9,203 bases of DNA from JBBQAA01 sp038254195 (GCA_038254195.1 JBBSGJ010000091.1:1-9203); one strand, 5' to 3'; positions 1 to 6,599 are shown, numbered from the stretch's first letter. The notes: generated by a model from the letters alone, not told the origin. Translations and numbers: made by a program.

Positions 1-156
1 CGCGCCGGCCAGCGGCCGGCTCGCGCCGAACTCCTCGCGGGTCTTCATGAGCCCCGGCATCTCGTGCTCGGCGAGCCGGATCTCGTTGCGACCGAACTCG
101 GCCAGGGAGATGTCGGCGACCTTGAAGTCGGTGGTGGGGCGGGTGGTGGTGCTCAT
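1..156 (-). CDS. ahcY: Adenosylhomocysteinase (S-adenosyl-L-homocysteine hydrolase), N-terminal fragment
   Basis: Cytosolic, NAD-dependent enzyme that reversibly splits S-adenosylhomocysteine into adenosine and homocysteine, removing the product that inhibits methyltransferases. Only the first 52 codons are in the window; the gene continues past the left edge. After a Thr-rich start, residues 10-20 read DFKVADISLAE, followed by GRNEIRLAEHEMPGLM and a RxEFG segment ending in RPLAGA. This is the characteristic N-terminus of bacterial AhcY, where the EMPGL(M) motif precedes the substrate-binding region. The ATG start at 156 is supported by a GGAGG Shine-Dalgarno sequence at 165-161 and overlaps the stop of the MerR gene by 4 bases (ATGA), so the two are probably co-transcribed and translationally coupled. 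NAD-binding and catalytic residues lie outside the window. The family call is firm; intactness of the gene cannot be judged. Confidence 0.93.
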   Translation of the reverse strand, partial: MSTTTRPTTDFKVADISLAEFGRNEIRLAEHEMPGLMKTREEFGASRPLAGA

Positions 157-497
157 GCGACCTCCATCAGAAGCTTCTCGTGCTTGGCTTGCTCCCAGCG
201 CAACCAGTCCTCCGCCGGGACCTCCTCGGGGCGTTCGGGCTCGGCTTCGAGCCAGGCGGCCACCGCGTCGCGCAGCCCCGGTTCGTGCCGGAGGCGCTGC
301 ACGAAGCCGACCTCGCTCAGGGCGAGCGAGCGGGCCTCGATGAGCTCACGCAGCGTGCGCAGCCGCTGCAGCTCGGCGGGGCCGTAGAGCCGGTAGCCGG
401 AGGACGACCGCGCGGGCGCGACGAGCCCGGACCGTTCCACGTAGCGCAGCATCCGCGCGGACCAGCCCGTCGTCGTGGCGGCCTCGTGGATGGTGAG
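153..497 (-). CDS. MerR-family transcriptional regulator, 5' end unresolved
   Basis: Probable DNA-binding dimer acting on its own promoter region. The reading frame gives LTIHEAATTTGWSARMLRYV (helix-turn-helix), then ERSGLV, the wing signature SSSGYRLYG and the helix PAELQRLRTLRELIEARSLALSEV, as in MerR N-terminal domains. A short C-terminal part of about 45 residues ends in WLRWEQAKHEKLL. It contains no cysteine, so a thiol metal site as in MerR or CueR is unlikely. The first ATG in frame is at 452, but starting there would delete the first half of the helix-turn-helix. Upstream of it, back to an in-frame TGA at 536-534, there is no ATG, GTG, TTG or CTG. The end given (497) is where family similarity begins, not a start codon. 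Either a one-base error or shift lies at about 497-526 (GTG 526 and TTG 517 are in another frame), or a rare start such as ATC is used. It ends in an ATGA overlap with ahcY. Confidence 0.78.
   Translation of the reverse strand, partial: LTIHEAATTTGWSARMLRYVERSGLVAPARSSSGYRLYGPAELQRLRTLRELIEARSLALSEVGFVQRLRHEPGLRDAVAAWLEAEPERPEEVPAEDWLRWEQAKHEKLLMEVA
161..165 (-). promoter_or_regulatory. Shine-Dalgarno sequence of ahcY
   Basis: GGAGG on the minus strand lies 4 bases upstream of the ATG at 156, inside the last codons of the MerR gene. It is one of the strongest ribosome-binding sites in the window and fixes the ahcY start. Being inside the upstream gene, it fits translational coupling of the pair. 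Confidence 0.8.
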
Positions 498-516
498 CGC
501 GCCCGCGATGAGCGCA

Positions 517-540
517 ACCTTATCACGACTGTGTCAAGGT
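517..540 (-). promoter_or_regulatory. Inverted repeat with TTGACA box upstream of the MerR gene (candidate operator or hairpin)
   Basis: On the minus strand the arms are ACCTTGACAC and GTGATAAGGT, separated by AGTC. The arms match at 8 of 10 positions. The outer ACCTT...AAGGT halves are perfect and resemble the ACCTT/AAGGT arms of MerR-family operators such as CueR sites, although the spacing here is longer. The left arm contains TTGACA (537-532), a perfect -35 hexamer; I see no convincing -10 at 16-20 bases from it. As RNA the same sequence would pair at 9 of 10 positions (one G-U) around a 4-base loop and covers the stop codon of the preceding isomerase gene, so a 3'-end hairpin is an alternative. 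There is no following U-run, so a standard terminator is unlikely. Confidence 0.5.
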
Positions 541-1575
541 TTGCGCCAGCCTCTGCTTGAAGCGGGTGAGCGCCTCCACCGGGGTCGGATCAACGCCGCG
601 GAGGACGGCGAGGTAGACCGACACGAGATCGCCGAGCAGGACGAGCGAGAAGAGCCGCTCGGTGCGGGTGGCGCCACGCGAGGAGACCGCGAACGCGGGC
701 TGGGGGGCGAGCTCGGAGGTGAGCGCGATGGGCTCGCGGTCGCGCGGGTGGGAGTCGACGTCGTCGAGGAACACGGCGGAGAGACGGGCGAGACCGTCCG
801 CCCCCGCCCAGCCCTCGATCTCGTTGTGGTCGAGCTCGGGGAGCTCCTGCGCCGCGGCGGGAACCTTCGCGTTCTCGTTGAGCTGGGTCTTCCAGCGGTA
901 GGCCACCGGGATCGCGAGACCCGCGCCGACGATGACGGGCAGCGTCCCGGGGAGGCCGCGGGCGAGCTCGCGGGCGAGGCAGTCTTCGGCGCCCTCGGGC
1001 CCCCACTCCGAGCTCAGGTCGTCGAGGAGGTCGCCGGCAGCCTCGATCTCGGAGCGCAGGGAGGGGCCGGCGCCGCACGCCGCGGCGACCTCGAGCGCCG
1101 CCGCGGTGAGGTACCCGACGGCGGCCCGGGGTTGCAGCGCGGCCGGGAGGGGGATGACGGGCACGCCGTCGGCCCGGGCCGCCGCGGCGAGGCGGCCGCC
1201 GGTGGTCGCGACCACGCGCGCGGCTCCGAGGCGGCCCGCGGCCGCGTAGGCGGCGACCGTCTCCTCGGTGTCGCCCGAGTAGCTCGAGCACAGGACGCAG
1301 GTGTCCCGCATCGTCCACGGCGGCAGCACGTAGGACCGGGAGACGACGATGGGACGCGCGGCGCGCGGGCCGAGCGCGGCGGCGGCGAGCGCGCCGCCGA
1401 TCGCCGAGCCGCCCATGCCCGCGACGACGAGGCCGCCGGGCGCGTCGGGGAGGGCGAGGCCGGCCGACTCCACGCGCCACAGCCCGTCGCGGAGATGCTC
1501 GCCCATGGCGAGAACGTCGTCGAGGAGCCGGGAGGGGTCGCCCGCCGCGATCGCCTCCGGGGAGAGCGAGGTCAT
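523..1575 (-). CDS. Bifunctional phosphoglucose/phosphomannose isomerase (SIS-domain type)
   Basis: Cytosolic sugar isomerase of the archaeal/actinobacterial PGI/PMI family, interconverting fructose-6-phosphate with glucose-6-phosphate and with mannose-6-phosphate. The 350-residue length is normal for the family. The first SIS domain has GMGGSAIGG (residues 53-61) and SYSGDTEET (98-106), the phosphosugar-binding loops. The second domain has RWKTQLNENAKVPA (227-240) and ELDHNEIEGW (247-256). Glu234 and His250 are 16 residues apart, as are the catalytic Glu203 and His219 described for the Pyrobaculum enzyme. The ATG at 1575 overlaps the stop of the upstream nucleotidyltransferase by 4 bases (ATGA), with GGAGG at 1590-1586. 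In this operon its likely job is to feed mannose-6-phosphate toward GDP-mannose, though it could also be the glycolytic glucose-phosphate isomerase of the cell. Its last codons overlap the inverted repeat at 517-540. Confidence 0.93.
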   Translation of the reverse strand: MTSLSPEAIAAGDPSRLLDDVLAMGEHLRDGLWRVESAGLALPDAPGGLVVAGMGGSAIGGALAAAALGPRAARPIVVSRSYVLPPWTMRDTCVLCSSYSGDTEETVAAYAAAGRLGAARVVATTGGRLAAAARADGVPVIPLPAALQPRAAVGYLTAAALEVAAACGAGPSLRSEIEAAGDLLDDLSSEWGPEGAEDCLARELARGLPGTLPVIVGAGLAIPVAYRWKTQLNENAKVPAAAQELPELDHNEIEGWAGADGLARLSAVFLDDVDSHPRDREPIALTSELAPQPAFAVSSRGATRTERLFSLVLLGDLVSVYLAVLRGVDPTPVEALTRFKQRLAQTLTQS

Positions 1576-2630
1576 GGCGCCGCGCCCTCCTCGACCGTCT
1601 CCCGCGGGCCCACGTGGGCGCCGGGGGCCACGCGTGCGCCCGCGCCGAGAATCGCGCCGTCCTCCACCCGGGCGCGCTCCCCGATCACCGCGCCGGGGCC
1701 TACGATCGCCCCGCGGACCTCGGCCCCCGCGCCCACGTGCGCCCCCGCGAGCACCGCGGTGCCGGTCACGCGCGCTCCGGCGCCCACCCGCGCCCCCGCG
1801 GCGATCACCGTGGCGGGCCCGACCTGCGCGCCGGCGGCGACCTCCGCACCGGCACCCACCAGCACCGGCCCGACAAGCTGGCCGTCCACCCGCGCTCCGG
1901 GGTCCGCGCCGGCGCGCACGGGCGTGGCCACCGCGCCCGAGAGGATGTCCGCCGTGCCCTGGAGATAGCGCTCGGGGGTCCCGATGTCGAGCCAGTAGCC
2001 CTCCGCGCGGAAGCCGTGGAGGCCGTGGCCGATCAACCGGGGAAAGACGTCGCGCTCGATCGAGCAGGGGCCGGAGTCGGGCACGAGGTCGAGCACGGAG
2101 GCCTCGAGGACGTACGCGCCGGCGTTGACGAGGTCCGTGTCGATCTCCTCCGGCGCGGGCTTCTCGAGGAACGCCGTCACCGTCCCGTCCTCGGCGCGGC
2201 GCACGAGCCCGTAGGCCGACGGGTCCGTCACCGGAACGAGGGCGATCGTGGCCTGCGCCCCGGTCTCCGCGTGCAGGGCCATCTGCGCGGTCAGGTCGAG
2301 GTCGCTCAGGATGTCGCCGTTGAGGACGAGGAAGCGCTCGCCGAGATGGGCGGCGGCGTGCTTGATCGCCCCCGCCGTGCCCAGCGGCTCGCGCTCCTCC
2401 ACGTAGGTCAGCCGCACGCCGAGCTCGCGACCGTCCCCGAGCACCTCGCGGACGGCCGCGGCCATGTACCCGCAGCCGAGGACCACGTCCTCGACCCCGT
2501 GGCGGCGCAGCCAGTCGAGCATGAAGGCGATGAACGGGCGGTCGACGAAGGGGATCACGGGCTTGGGGATCGAGGAGGTGAGAGGCCGCAGGCGGGTGCC
2601 CGCGCCGCCGGCGAGCACGAGCGCCCTCAC
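1572..2630 (-). CDS. Mannose-1-phosphate guanylyltransferase-like sugar nucleotidyltransferase with left-handed beta-helix
   Basis: Cytosolic enzyme that would join mannose-1-phosphate and GTP to give GDP-mannose and pyrophosphate. Of its 352 residues, about 1-235 form the nucleotidyltransferase fold: LAGGAGTRLRPLT (6-18, nucleotide and pyrophosphate loop), PKP (22-24), EPLGTAGAI (81-89), LNGDIL (103-108, metal Asp106), EKP (156-158), NAGAYVL (169-175), SIERDVFP (190-197) and YWLDIGTPERYL (212-223, Asp215). This motif order is that of the GMPPB-type guanylyltransferases. From about residue 240 onward, Ala/Gly/Val-rich hexapeptide repeats (V-G-A-G-A-x type) make a left-handed beta-helix. The GTG start at 2630 overlaps the ugd stop (GTGA). 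The adjacent phosphomannose isomerase supports mannose as substrate; a glucose-1-phosphate uridylyl- or thymidylyltransferase is the alternative, because substrate cannot be proved from these motifs. No phosphomannomutase is present in the window. Confidence 0.87.
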   Translation of the reverse strand: MRALVLAGGAGTRLRPLTSSIPKPVIPFVDRPFIAFMLDWLRRHGVEDVVLGCGYMAAAVREVLGDGRELGVRLTYVEEREPLGTAGAIKHAAAHLGERFLVLNGDILSDLDLTAQMALHAETGAQATIALVPVTDPSAYGLVRRAEDGTVTAFLEKPAPEEIDTDLVNAGAYVLEASVLDLVPDSGPCSIERDVFPRLIGHGLHGFRAEGYWLDIGTPERYLQGTADILSGAVATPVRAGADPGARVDGQLVGPVLVGAGAEVAAGAQVGPATVIAAGARVGAGARVTGTAVLAGAHVGAGAEVRGAIVGPGAVIGERARVEDGAILGAGARVAPGAHVGPRETVEEGAAP

Positions 2631-3922
2631 TTCTCGCCGGCCCGTCCCACGCCCTCGTACTTCAGCCCCGCGGCGCGGACGGCGGCCGGGTCGAGGTAGT
2701 TGCGGCCGTCGACGAGCAGGTCACCCCGCATCGCCGCACTGACCGCGTCGAGGTCGAGCTCGCCGAACTCGGGCCACTCGGTGACGAGCACGACGGCGTC
2801 CGCGCCCGCGATCGCCCCAAGCGCGTCGTTGGCGAGGTCCACCCCCACGAGCAGCCGCCCCGCCTCCTCCTCGGCCACCGGGTCGTACGCCCGCACGCGG
2901 GCCCCGTCGGCCTGCAGCCGCGCCGCCAGGACGAGCGACGACGCCTCGCGCATGTCGTCCGTGTGCGGCTTGAACGCGAGCCCGAGCAGGGCCACCTCTT
3001 TGCCCACGAGCGACCCCAGGTGCTTCTGGAGCTTGCCGATGACCCTGCGCTTCTGGAGCTCGTTGACCTCCACCACCGCGGTCAGGAGCTGGAAGTGATA
3101 GCCCGTGTTCCCCGCGAGCTGCTTCAGAGCCGATACATCTTTGGGAAAGCAGGAACCGCCAAACCCAATCCCCGCCTGGAGGAACTGGGGGCCGATCCGG
3201 CCGTCCAGGCCCATGCCCCGGGCGACCTCGGCGACGTCGGCGCCCGTCTCCTCGCAGACGTTCGCGATCTCGTTGATGAAGGAGATCTTCGTGGCCAGAA
3301 AGGCGTTGGAGGCGAGCTTGACCATCTCGGCCGAGGGGATGTCGGTCCGGACGAGTGGGGCGTCGAGCGGGGCGTAGAGCTCGGCCACGGCGTCCCCCGC
3401 CCAGTCGCCCTCGTCGCCCACGACGACCCGGTCGGGATTCCGGAAGTCCGCGACCGCCGAGCCCTCCTTGAGGAACTCCGGGCACGACACGTAGGCGAGC
3501 CCCTCCTTCCCCGTCGCGGCCAGGCGCCGCCGGATCGCCGCCCCCGTGCCCACCGGCACGGTCGACTTCATCACGAGCGCGTGCCCCTCCGAAGGCGGCA
3601 GGGCGTCCACCACCGCGTAGACCGCGGAGAGGTCCGCGTCGCCCGAGTACGTCGGCGGCGTCCCCACCGCCACGAACAGCAGCCGCGCATGCGCGAGCGC
3701 CGGCCCGAGCTCCGTCGAGAAGTGCAACCGCGCGCGATTGCGCGACACGACCTCCTCGAGGCCCGGCTCGTAGATCGGGATCTCACCCCGCTCGAGCCGC
3801 GCGACCTTCTCCGCGTCGACGTCGACGCAGAAGACCTCCGAGCCGAGCTCCGCGAAGCCCGCGGCCGTGACGAGCCCGACGTACCCCGTGCCGATGACGG
3901 CCACGGGCTCCCGCGCGCTCAC
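2627..3922 (-). CDS. ugd: UDP-glucose 6-dehydrogenase
   Basis: Cytosolic enzyme that oxidises UDP-glucose to UDP-glucuronate with two NAD+, supplying an acidic sugar for envelope polysaccharides. The protein has 431 residues, normal for bacterial Ugd. It shows the Rossmann motif GTGYVG (11-16), the NAD-binding acidic end FCVDVD (31-36), YEPGLEE (51-57), VAVGTPP (84-90), MKSTVPVGT (118-126), PEFLKEG (148-154), Lys202 and Asn206 in the KLASN helix, and the active-site loop GFGGSCFPKD (253-262) with the catalytic Cys258. The C-terminal domain has LGLAFKPHTDDMREA and YDPVA. The GTG start at 3922 overlaps the LCP gene stop by 4 bases (GTGA) and puts the Rossmann motif at the usual distance. A GTG at 3931 is possible but less likely. 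Codons 252-265 use A/T third positions far more than the rest of the gene (see findings). A GDP-mannose dehydrogenase is the main alternative, but the motifs fit Ugd better. Confidence 0.95.
   Translation of the reverse strand: MSAREPVAVIGTGYVGLVTAAGFAELGSEVFCVDVDAEKVARLERGEIPIYEPGLEEVVSRNRARLHFSTELGPALAHARLLFVAVGTPPTYSGDADLSAVYAVVDALPPSEGHALVMKSTVPVGTGAAIRRRLAATGKEGLAYVSCPEFLKEGSAVADFRNPDRVVVGDEGDWAGDAVAELYAPLDAPLVRTDIPSAEMVKLASNAFLATKISFINEIANVCEETGADVAEVARGMGLDGRIGPQFLQAGIGFGGSCFPKDVSALKQLAGNTGYHFQLLTAVVEVNELQKRRVIGKLQKHLGSLVGKEVALLGLAFKPHTDDMREASSLVLAARLQADGARVRAYDPVAEEEAGRLLVGVDLANDALGAIAGADAVVLVTEWPEFGELDLDAVSAAMRGDLLVDGRNYLDPAAVRAAGLKYEGVGRAGEK
3128..3169 (-). other. Patch of A/T-ending codons over the ugd active-site loop
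   Basis: Ugd codons 252-265 (from Ile252 to Ala265, including catalytic Cys258) read ATT GGG TTT GGC GGT TCC and TGC TTT CCC AAA GAT GTA, then TCG GCT. Eight of these 14 codons end in A or T, while surrounding genes end almost every codon in G or C. The frame and protein are intact. It is marked as a compositional anomaly, not a gene. Confidence 0.75.
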
Positions 3923-5466
3923 CGCCTGGACCCGACCCGTGTCAACGAGGCGGCGATCCCGAGCAACTGCCGGTTCGGAACCGTCTCGAGCAGGGAGTTC
4001 GAAACCCAGTAGACCGCGCGCGGCGTCCTCCACGCCACGACGCGCAGGCGCTGGCCGTCGAAGAACAGCTCGAGCCGGTGGCCGTTCACGCGGCGGACCT
4101 CGGAGGGATCCGCGAGGAGCGGCGGGGTCTTCCAGGTGCTCCCCTGGACCCCGTAGTACTGGCCGAGGGCGCCGCCCGCATCGAGCACGAGGCGGTAGTT
4201 GCCGCGAACCCTCCCGCCCGCCCGGAAGCGGTAGGCCCGCGGGTAGATGCCCTCGACCGGCCCCATGTAGCGGCTCGGGGCGGTGATGAGCCGCGGGTAG
4301 TACACCGGGAAGTGGACCTTCGCGGCGGCGATGGTGGCCTGCTGCTCCCCGGGGGAGGTCGCGTCGACCAGGCCGGGAACCGCGCCGGGCTTCGCGTGAT
4401 GGCCGCGCCGGTGTCCCCGCCCGCTCTTCCGGCCGGGCGGACCGGGAGCCGCGCGCACCGGCCGCGGCGCCGGGCCCTGCGCGTCGAGGAAGCGCGTGAC
4501 CGCCGTGCGGATGCCGCTCGGCGTCGCGGTCACGAAGGGGTCGGTCGCGTCCCCGAGGATCGCCGGGAAGTGGACCTCCTCCACGGGGCGACCGGCGGAG
4601 AAGAGCGCGAGGTCGAGCAGCTTGATGAGGCCCGTGGTCCTCCGCAGCTCGGCGTCGGTCTGCGTATAGCGCCCGAAGATCCGCGCGAGCGCCTTGCGGT
4701 TGCCGACGATCCGGCTCGAGCCGTACTGCGCCTTGGCCTGGCGCAGGAAGTCCTGCTGACGCGCGGCGCGCACGATGTCCGTGTCGAGGTGGCGGAAGCG
4801 CACGTAATCGAGCGCGCGGCTGCCACAGAGCCTCTGATAGCCCGGCTTGATGGCGATGACCGCGTAGGGCTCGCCCCCGCCCGCCGGCGGGTTGTTGTCG
4901 TTGAAGTAGTTGCGGTCGACGTCGGCGTAGACGCACCCGAGCTTGTCCACCACCGCCTTGAAGCCGTGGAAGTTGATGTTGACGATGTGGTTGATCTCGA
5001 AGGGCCGCCCGGGCGAGGACAGCACCCGCTTGACGACCTTCGTGGTCAGCGCCGGGCCGCCGCGGGAGTAGGCCGCGTTGATCTTGTCGGGCGGCCCACC
5101 CGGGCTGAGCTCCACCTTGAGGTCACGCGGGATCGACATGATCGTCGTCGCCTTCGCGTCGGCGTTCATCCGCAGGAGGATGATGGTGTCCGAGCGGGCG
5201 TTGTGCTTGTCCTTGCGGTCCTTGAAGCGCCGGTCCGAGCCGATGACGAGGACGGTCTGGGGGCCCGCCGCGAGCGCCGGCGCGAGCAGGTTCGGCGCGA
5301 CCTTGATGGGCTTGCCTCCAGCCCCGATCGCCTGGCCGATGTCGGACACCTCGAGCAGCACGGCGGTCGCGGTCGTCACGCCCGCGAGGACCACGACCAC
5401 GACCGCGGCCAGCGCGAAGCGCGACGCCATCCCGCGGCCCAGCCGGGGCGGCGGCTCGTCGCTCAC
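3919..5466 (-). CDS. LytR-CpsA-Psr (LCP) family cell-wall glycopolymer ligase with extra C-terminal domain
   Basis: Membrane-anchored enzyme of the family that moves glycopolymers from polyprenyl-phosphate carriers onto peptidoglycan outside the cell. It has 515 residues. A short cytoplasmic N-terminus is followed by one transmembrane helix (about 17-38, AAVVVVVLAG core). The LCP domain runs about 70-325: VLVIGSDRR (72-80), RSDTIILLRM (91-100), SIPRDL (111-116, with the conserved Arg/Asp), DKINAAYSRGG (127-137), the INFHGF segment, and RFRHLDTDIVRAARQQDFL (223-241). These include the Arg and Asp residues that bind pyrophosphate and Mg in the family. Cys178 and Cys214 could form a disulfide. 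A basic, Pro/Gly/His-rich linker (about 331-365) leads to a C-terminal region of about 150 residues that I cannot name. It is not the usual LytR_C domain by eye. The GTG start at 5466 overlaps the M20 stop (GTGA); ATG 5430 would also keep the membrane helix. Its position before ugd and the GDP-mannose genes supports the role. Confidence 0.91.
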   Translation of the reverse strand: MSDEPPPRLGRGMASRFALAAVVVVVLAGVTTATAVLLEVSDIGQAIGAGGKPIKVAPNLLAPALAAGPQTVLVIGSDRRFKDRKDKHNARSDTIILLRMNADAKATTIMSIPRDLKVELSPGGPPDKINAAYSRGGPALTTKVVKRVLSSPGRPFEINHIVNINFHGFKAVVDKLGCVYADVDRNYFNDNNPPAGGGEPYAVIAIKPGYQRLCGSRALDYVRFRHLDTDIVRAARQQDFLRQAKAQYGSSRIVGNRKALARIFGRYTQTDAELRRTTGLIKLLDLALFSAGRPVEEVHFPAILGDATDPFVTATPSGIRTAVTRFLDAQGPAPRPVRAAPGPPGRKSGRGHRRGHHAKPGAVPGLVDATSPGEQQATIAAAKVHFPVYYPRLITAPSRYMGPVEGIYPRAYRFRAGGRVRGNYRLVLDAGGALGQYYGVQGSTWKTPPLLADPSEVRRVNGHRLELFFDGQRLRVVAWRTPRAVYWVSNSLLETVPNRQLLGIAASLTRVGSRR

Positions 5467-6599
5467 GCCAGCCCGCCCTCGATCGTCCGCAGGCCGACCC
5501 CGGGGCCTTCGGCCCCACGCGCGAGCCACCCGGGCAACCCCCGTATGAGCGCTCCCAGGGCCTCGCGATAGCGCACCATGGAGGAGATCGACACCCACTC
5601 GTCGGGACCATGGTGCCCGGCCCCGAGTGGGCCGAACTCGACCGCGGGGATGCCCGCCTCCAGGAAGGAGATCGCGTCCGAGGCGCCGTCGCGCCCCACG
5701 CTCATCGCCTCGTGCCCCAGGGTCTGGGCCACGGCCTCGCGCAACGCGCGGACGTAGGGGTTCGCCGGGGAGACGAGCGCGGGCGGATGGATGAACGTGC
5801 GCGTGACCTCGACGTCGGCCATCGCGCGGACCTCGGCGAGGATCTCGCCCGGGTCCTGCCCAGGGAGGTAGCGCACGTCGACCGCGATCGTGCAGTGGTC
5901 GGGGACCCTGTTGACGGCGTCCCCGCCGGCGATCCGCCCGAGGTTCACCGAGGGCCGGTCGAAGAGCTCCGAGGACTCACGGACGAAGGGCAGGGCGCCG
6001 ATGGCCCGGAAGACGTCGATGGCCTTGAGGACCGCGTTGTCCCCCGCCCACGGGGTCGAGCCGTGCGCGGCGCGGCCGGACACCTCGATCCGCATGGCCA
6101 GCACGCCCTTGGCCTGGACCCCGATGTGGAGGTCGGTGGGCTCCCCGGTGATGGCGAAGTCCGCGCGCAGACCGTCGCGGACGAGCTCGTCGGTGGAGCG
6201 CTGGTCGAGCTCCTCGGACTCCTCGTCGGGCGCGCACACGAACGCGATGCTGACCCGGTCCTGCCCCGCGGCGTCGTGCAGGGCGCACATCATCGCCGCC
6301 AGGCCGCCTTTCATGTCGTAGGCGCCGCGCCCGATCAGCCGGTCGCCCTCCACGCGGGGGGTGAACTGCTCGGGCCGTCCGGGCACCACGTCGAGGTGCC
6401 CGTGGAGGACGAGCCGCGGCCCGGAGGCCGGCCCGACCTCCGCGACGATGACGGGCAGCCCGTTGAAGGAGGAGTCTGTAACCGCGATGTCACGCGCCGA
6501 CAGCCAGCCGCGGACGAACCCCGCCGCGGAGCAGAGATCGTCGAGGCGCGAGGTGTCGTAGGAGATGAGGCGCTCGGCGAGCGCTCGTTCGTCGGCCAC
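5463..6599 (-). CDS. M20 family metallopeptidase (ArgE/DapE/CPG2-like)
   Basis: Predicted cytosolic two-metal hydrolase that cleaves an amide bond of an N-acylated amino acid or small peptide; there is no signal peptide. The 378-residue protein carries the M20 residues in order: HGHLDVVP (66-73, metal His68 and the Asp70 motif), GRGAYDMKGGLAA (90-102, bridging Asp95), PDEES (124-128, general base Glu126 and metal Glu127), GEPTDL (152-157, metal Glu153), and GHHGPDEW near residue 330 (last metal His). A dimerisation domain lies at about 163-280, starting after GVQAKG and including the conserved AAHGSTP. The start is GTG at 6599; an in-frame TGA lies closely upstream, so no longer form is possible. 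It is the first gene of the five-gene overlapping cluster and overlaps the LCP gene by GTGA. Succinyl-diaminopimelate desuccinylase, acetylornithine deacetylase and carboxypeptidase G2-like activities are all possible; the substrate cannot be read from the sequence. Confidence 0.92.
   Translation of the reverse strand: MADERALAERLISYDTSRLDDLCSAAGFVRGWLSARDIAVTDSSFNGLPVIVAEVGPASGPRLVLHGHLDVVPGRPEQFTPRVEGDRLIGRGAYDMKGGLAAMMCALHDAAGQDRVSIAFVCAPDEESEELDQRSTDELVRDGLRADFAITGEPTDLHIGVQAKGVLAMRIEVSGRAAHGSTPWAGDNAVLKAIDVFRAIGALPFVRESSELFDRPSVNLGRIAGGDAVNRVPDHCTIAVDVRYLPGQDPGEILAEVRAMADVEVTRTFIHPPALVSPANPYVRALREAVAQTLGHEAMSVGRDGASDAISFLEAGIPAVEFGPLGAGHHGPDEWVSISSMVRYREALGALIRGLPGWLARGAEGPGVGLRTIEGGLA

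Noticed and set aside
475..1968. Long open frame on the plus strand, opposite the isomerase and nucleotidyltransferase genes
   Set aside because: It is a shadow of GC-rich coding DNA: low-complexity Arg/Gly/Ala protein, no domain recognised, and both genes opposite are convincing.
3923..4936. Upstream open extension of the ugd frame into the LCP gene
   Set aside because: The added residues are out-of-frame LCP sequence (Arg/Gly/Pro-rich). The GTGA overlap at 3922 gives a normal Ugd length and N-terminus.
4078..5571. Long plus-strand open frame opposite the LCP gene
   Set aside because: The predicted protein is Arg/Val/Glu-rich without any family motif, and the minus-strand LCP gene has clear conserved motifs.
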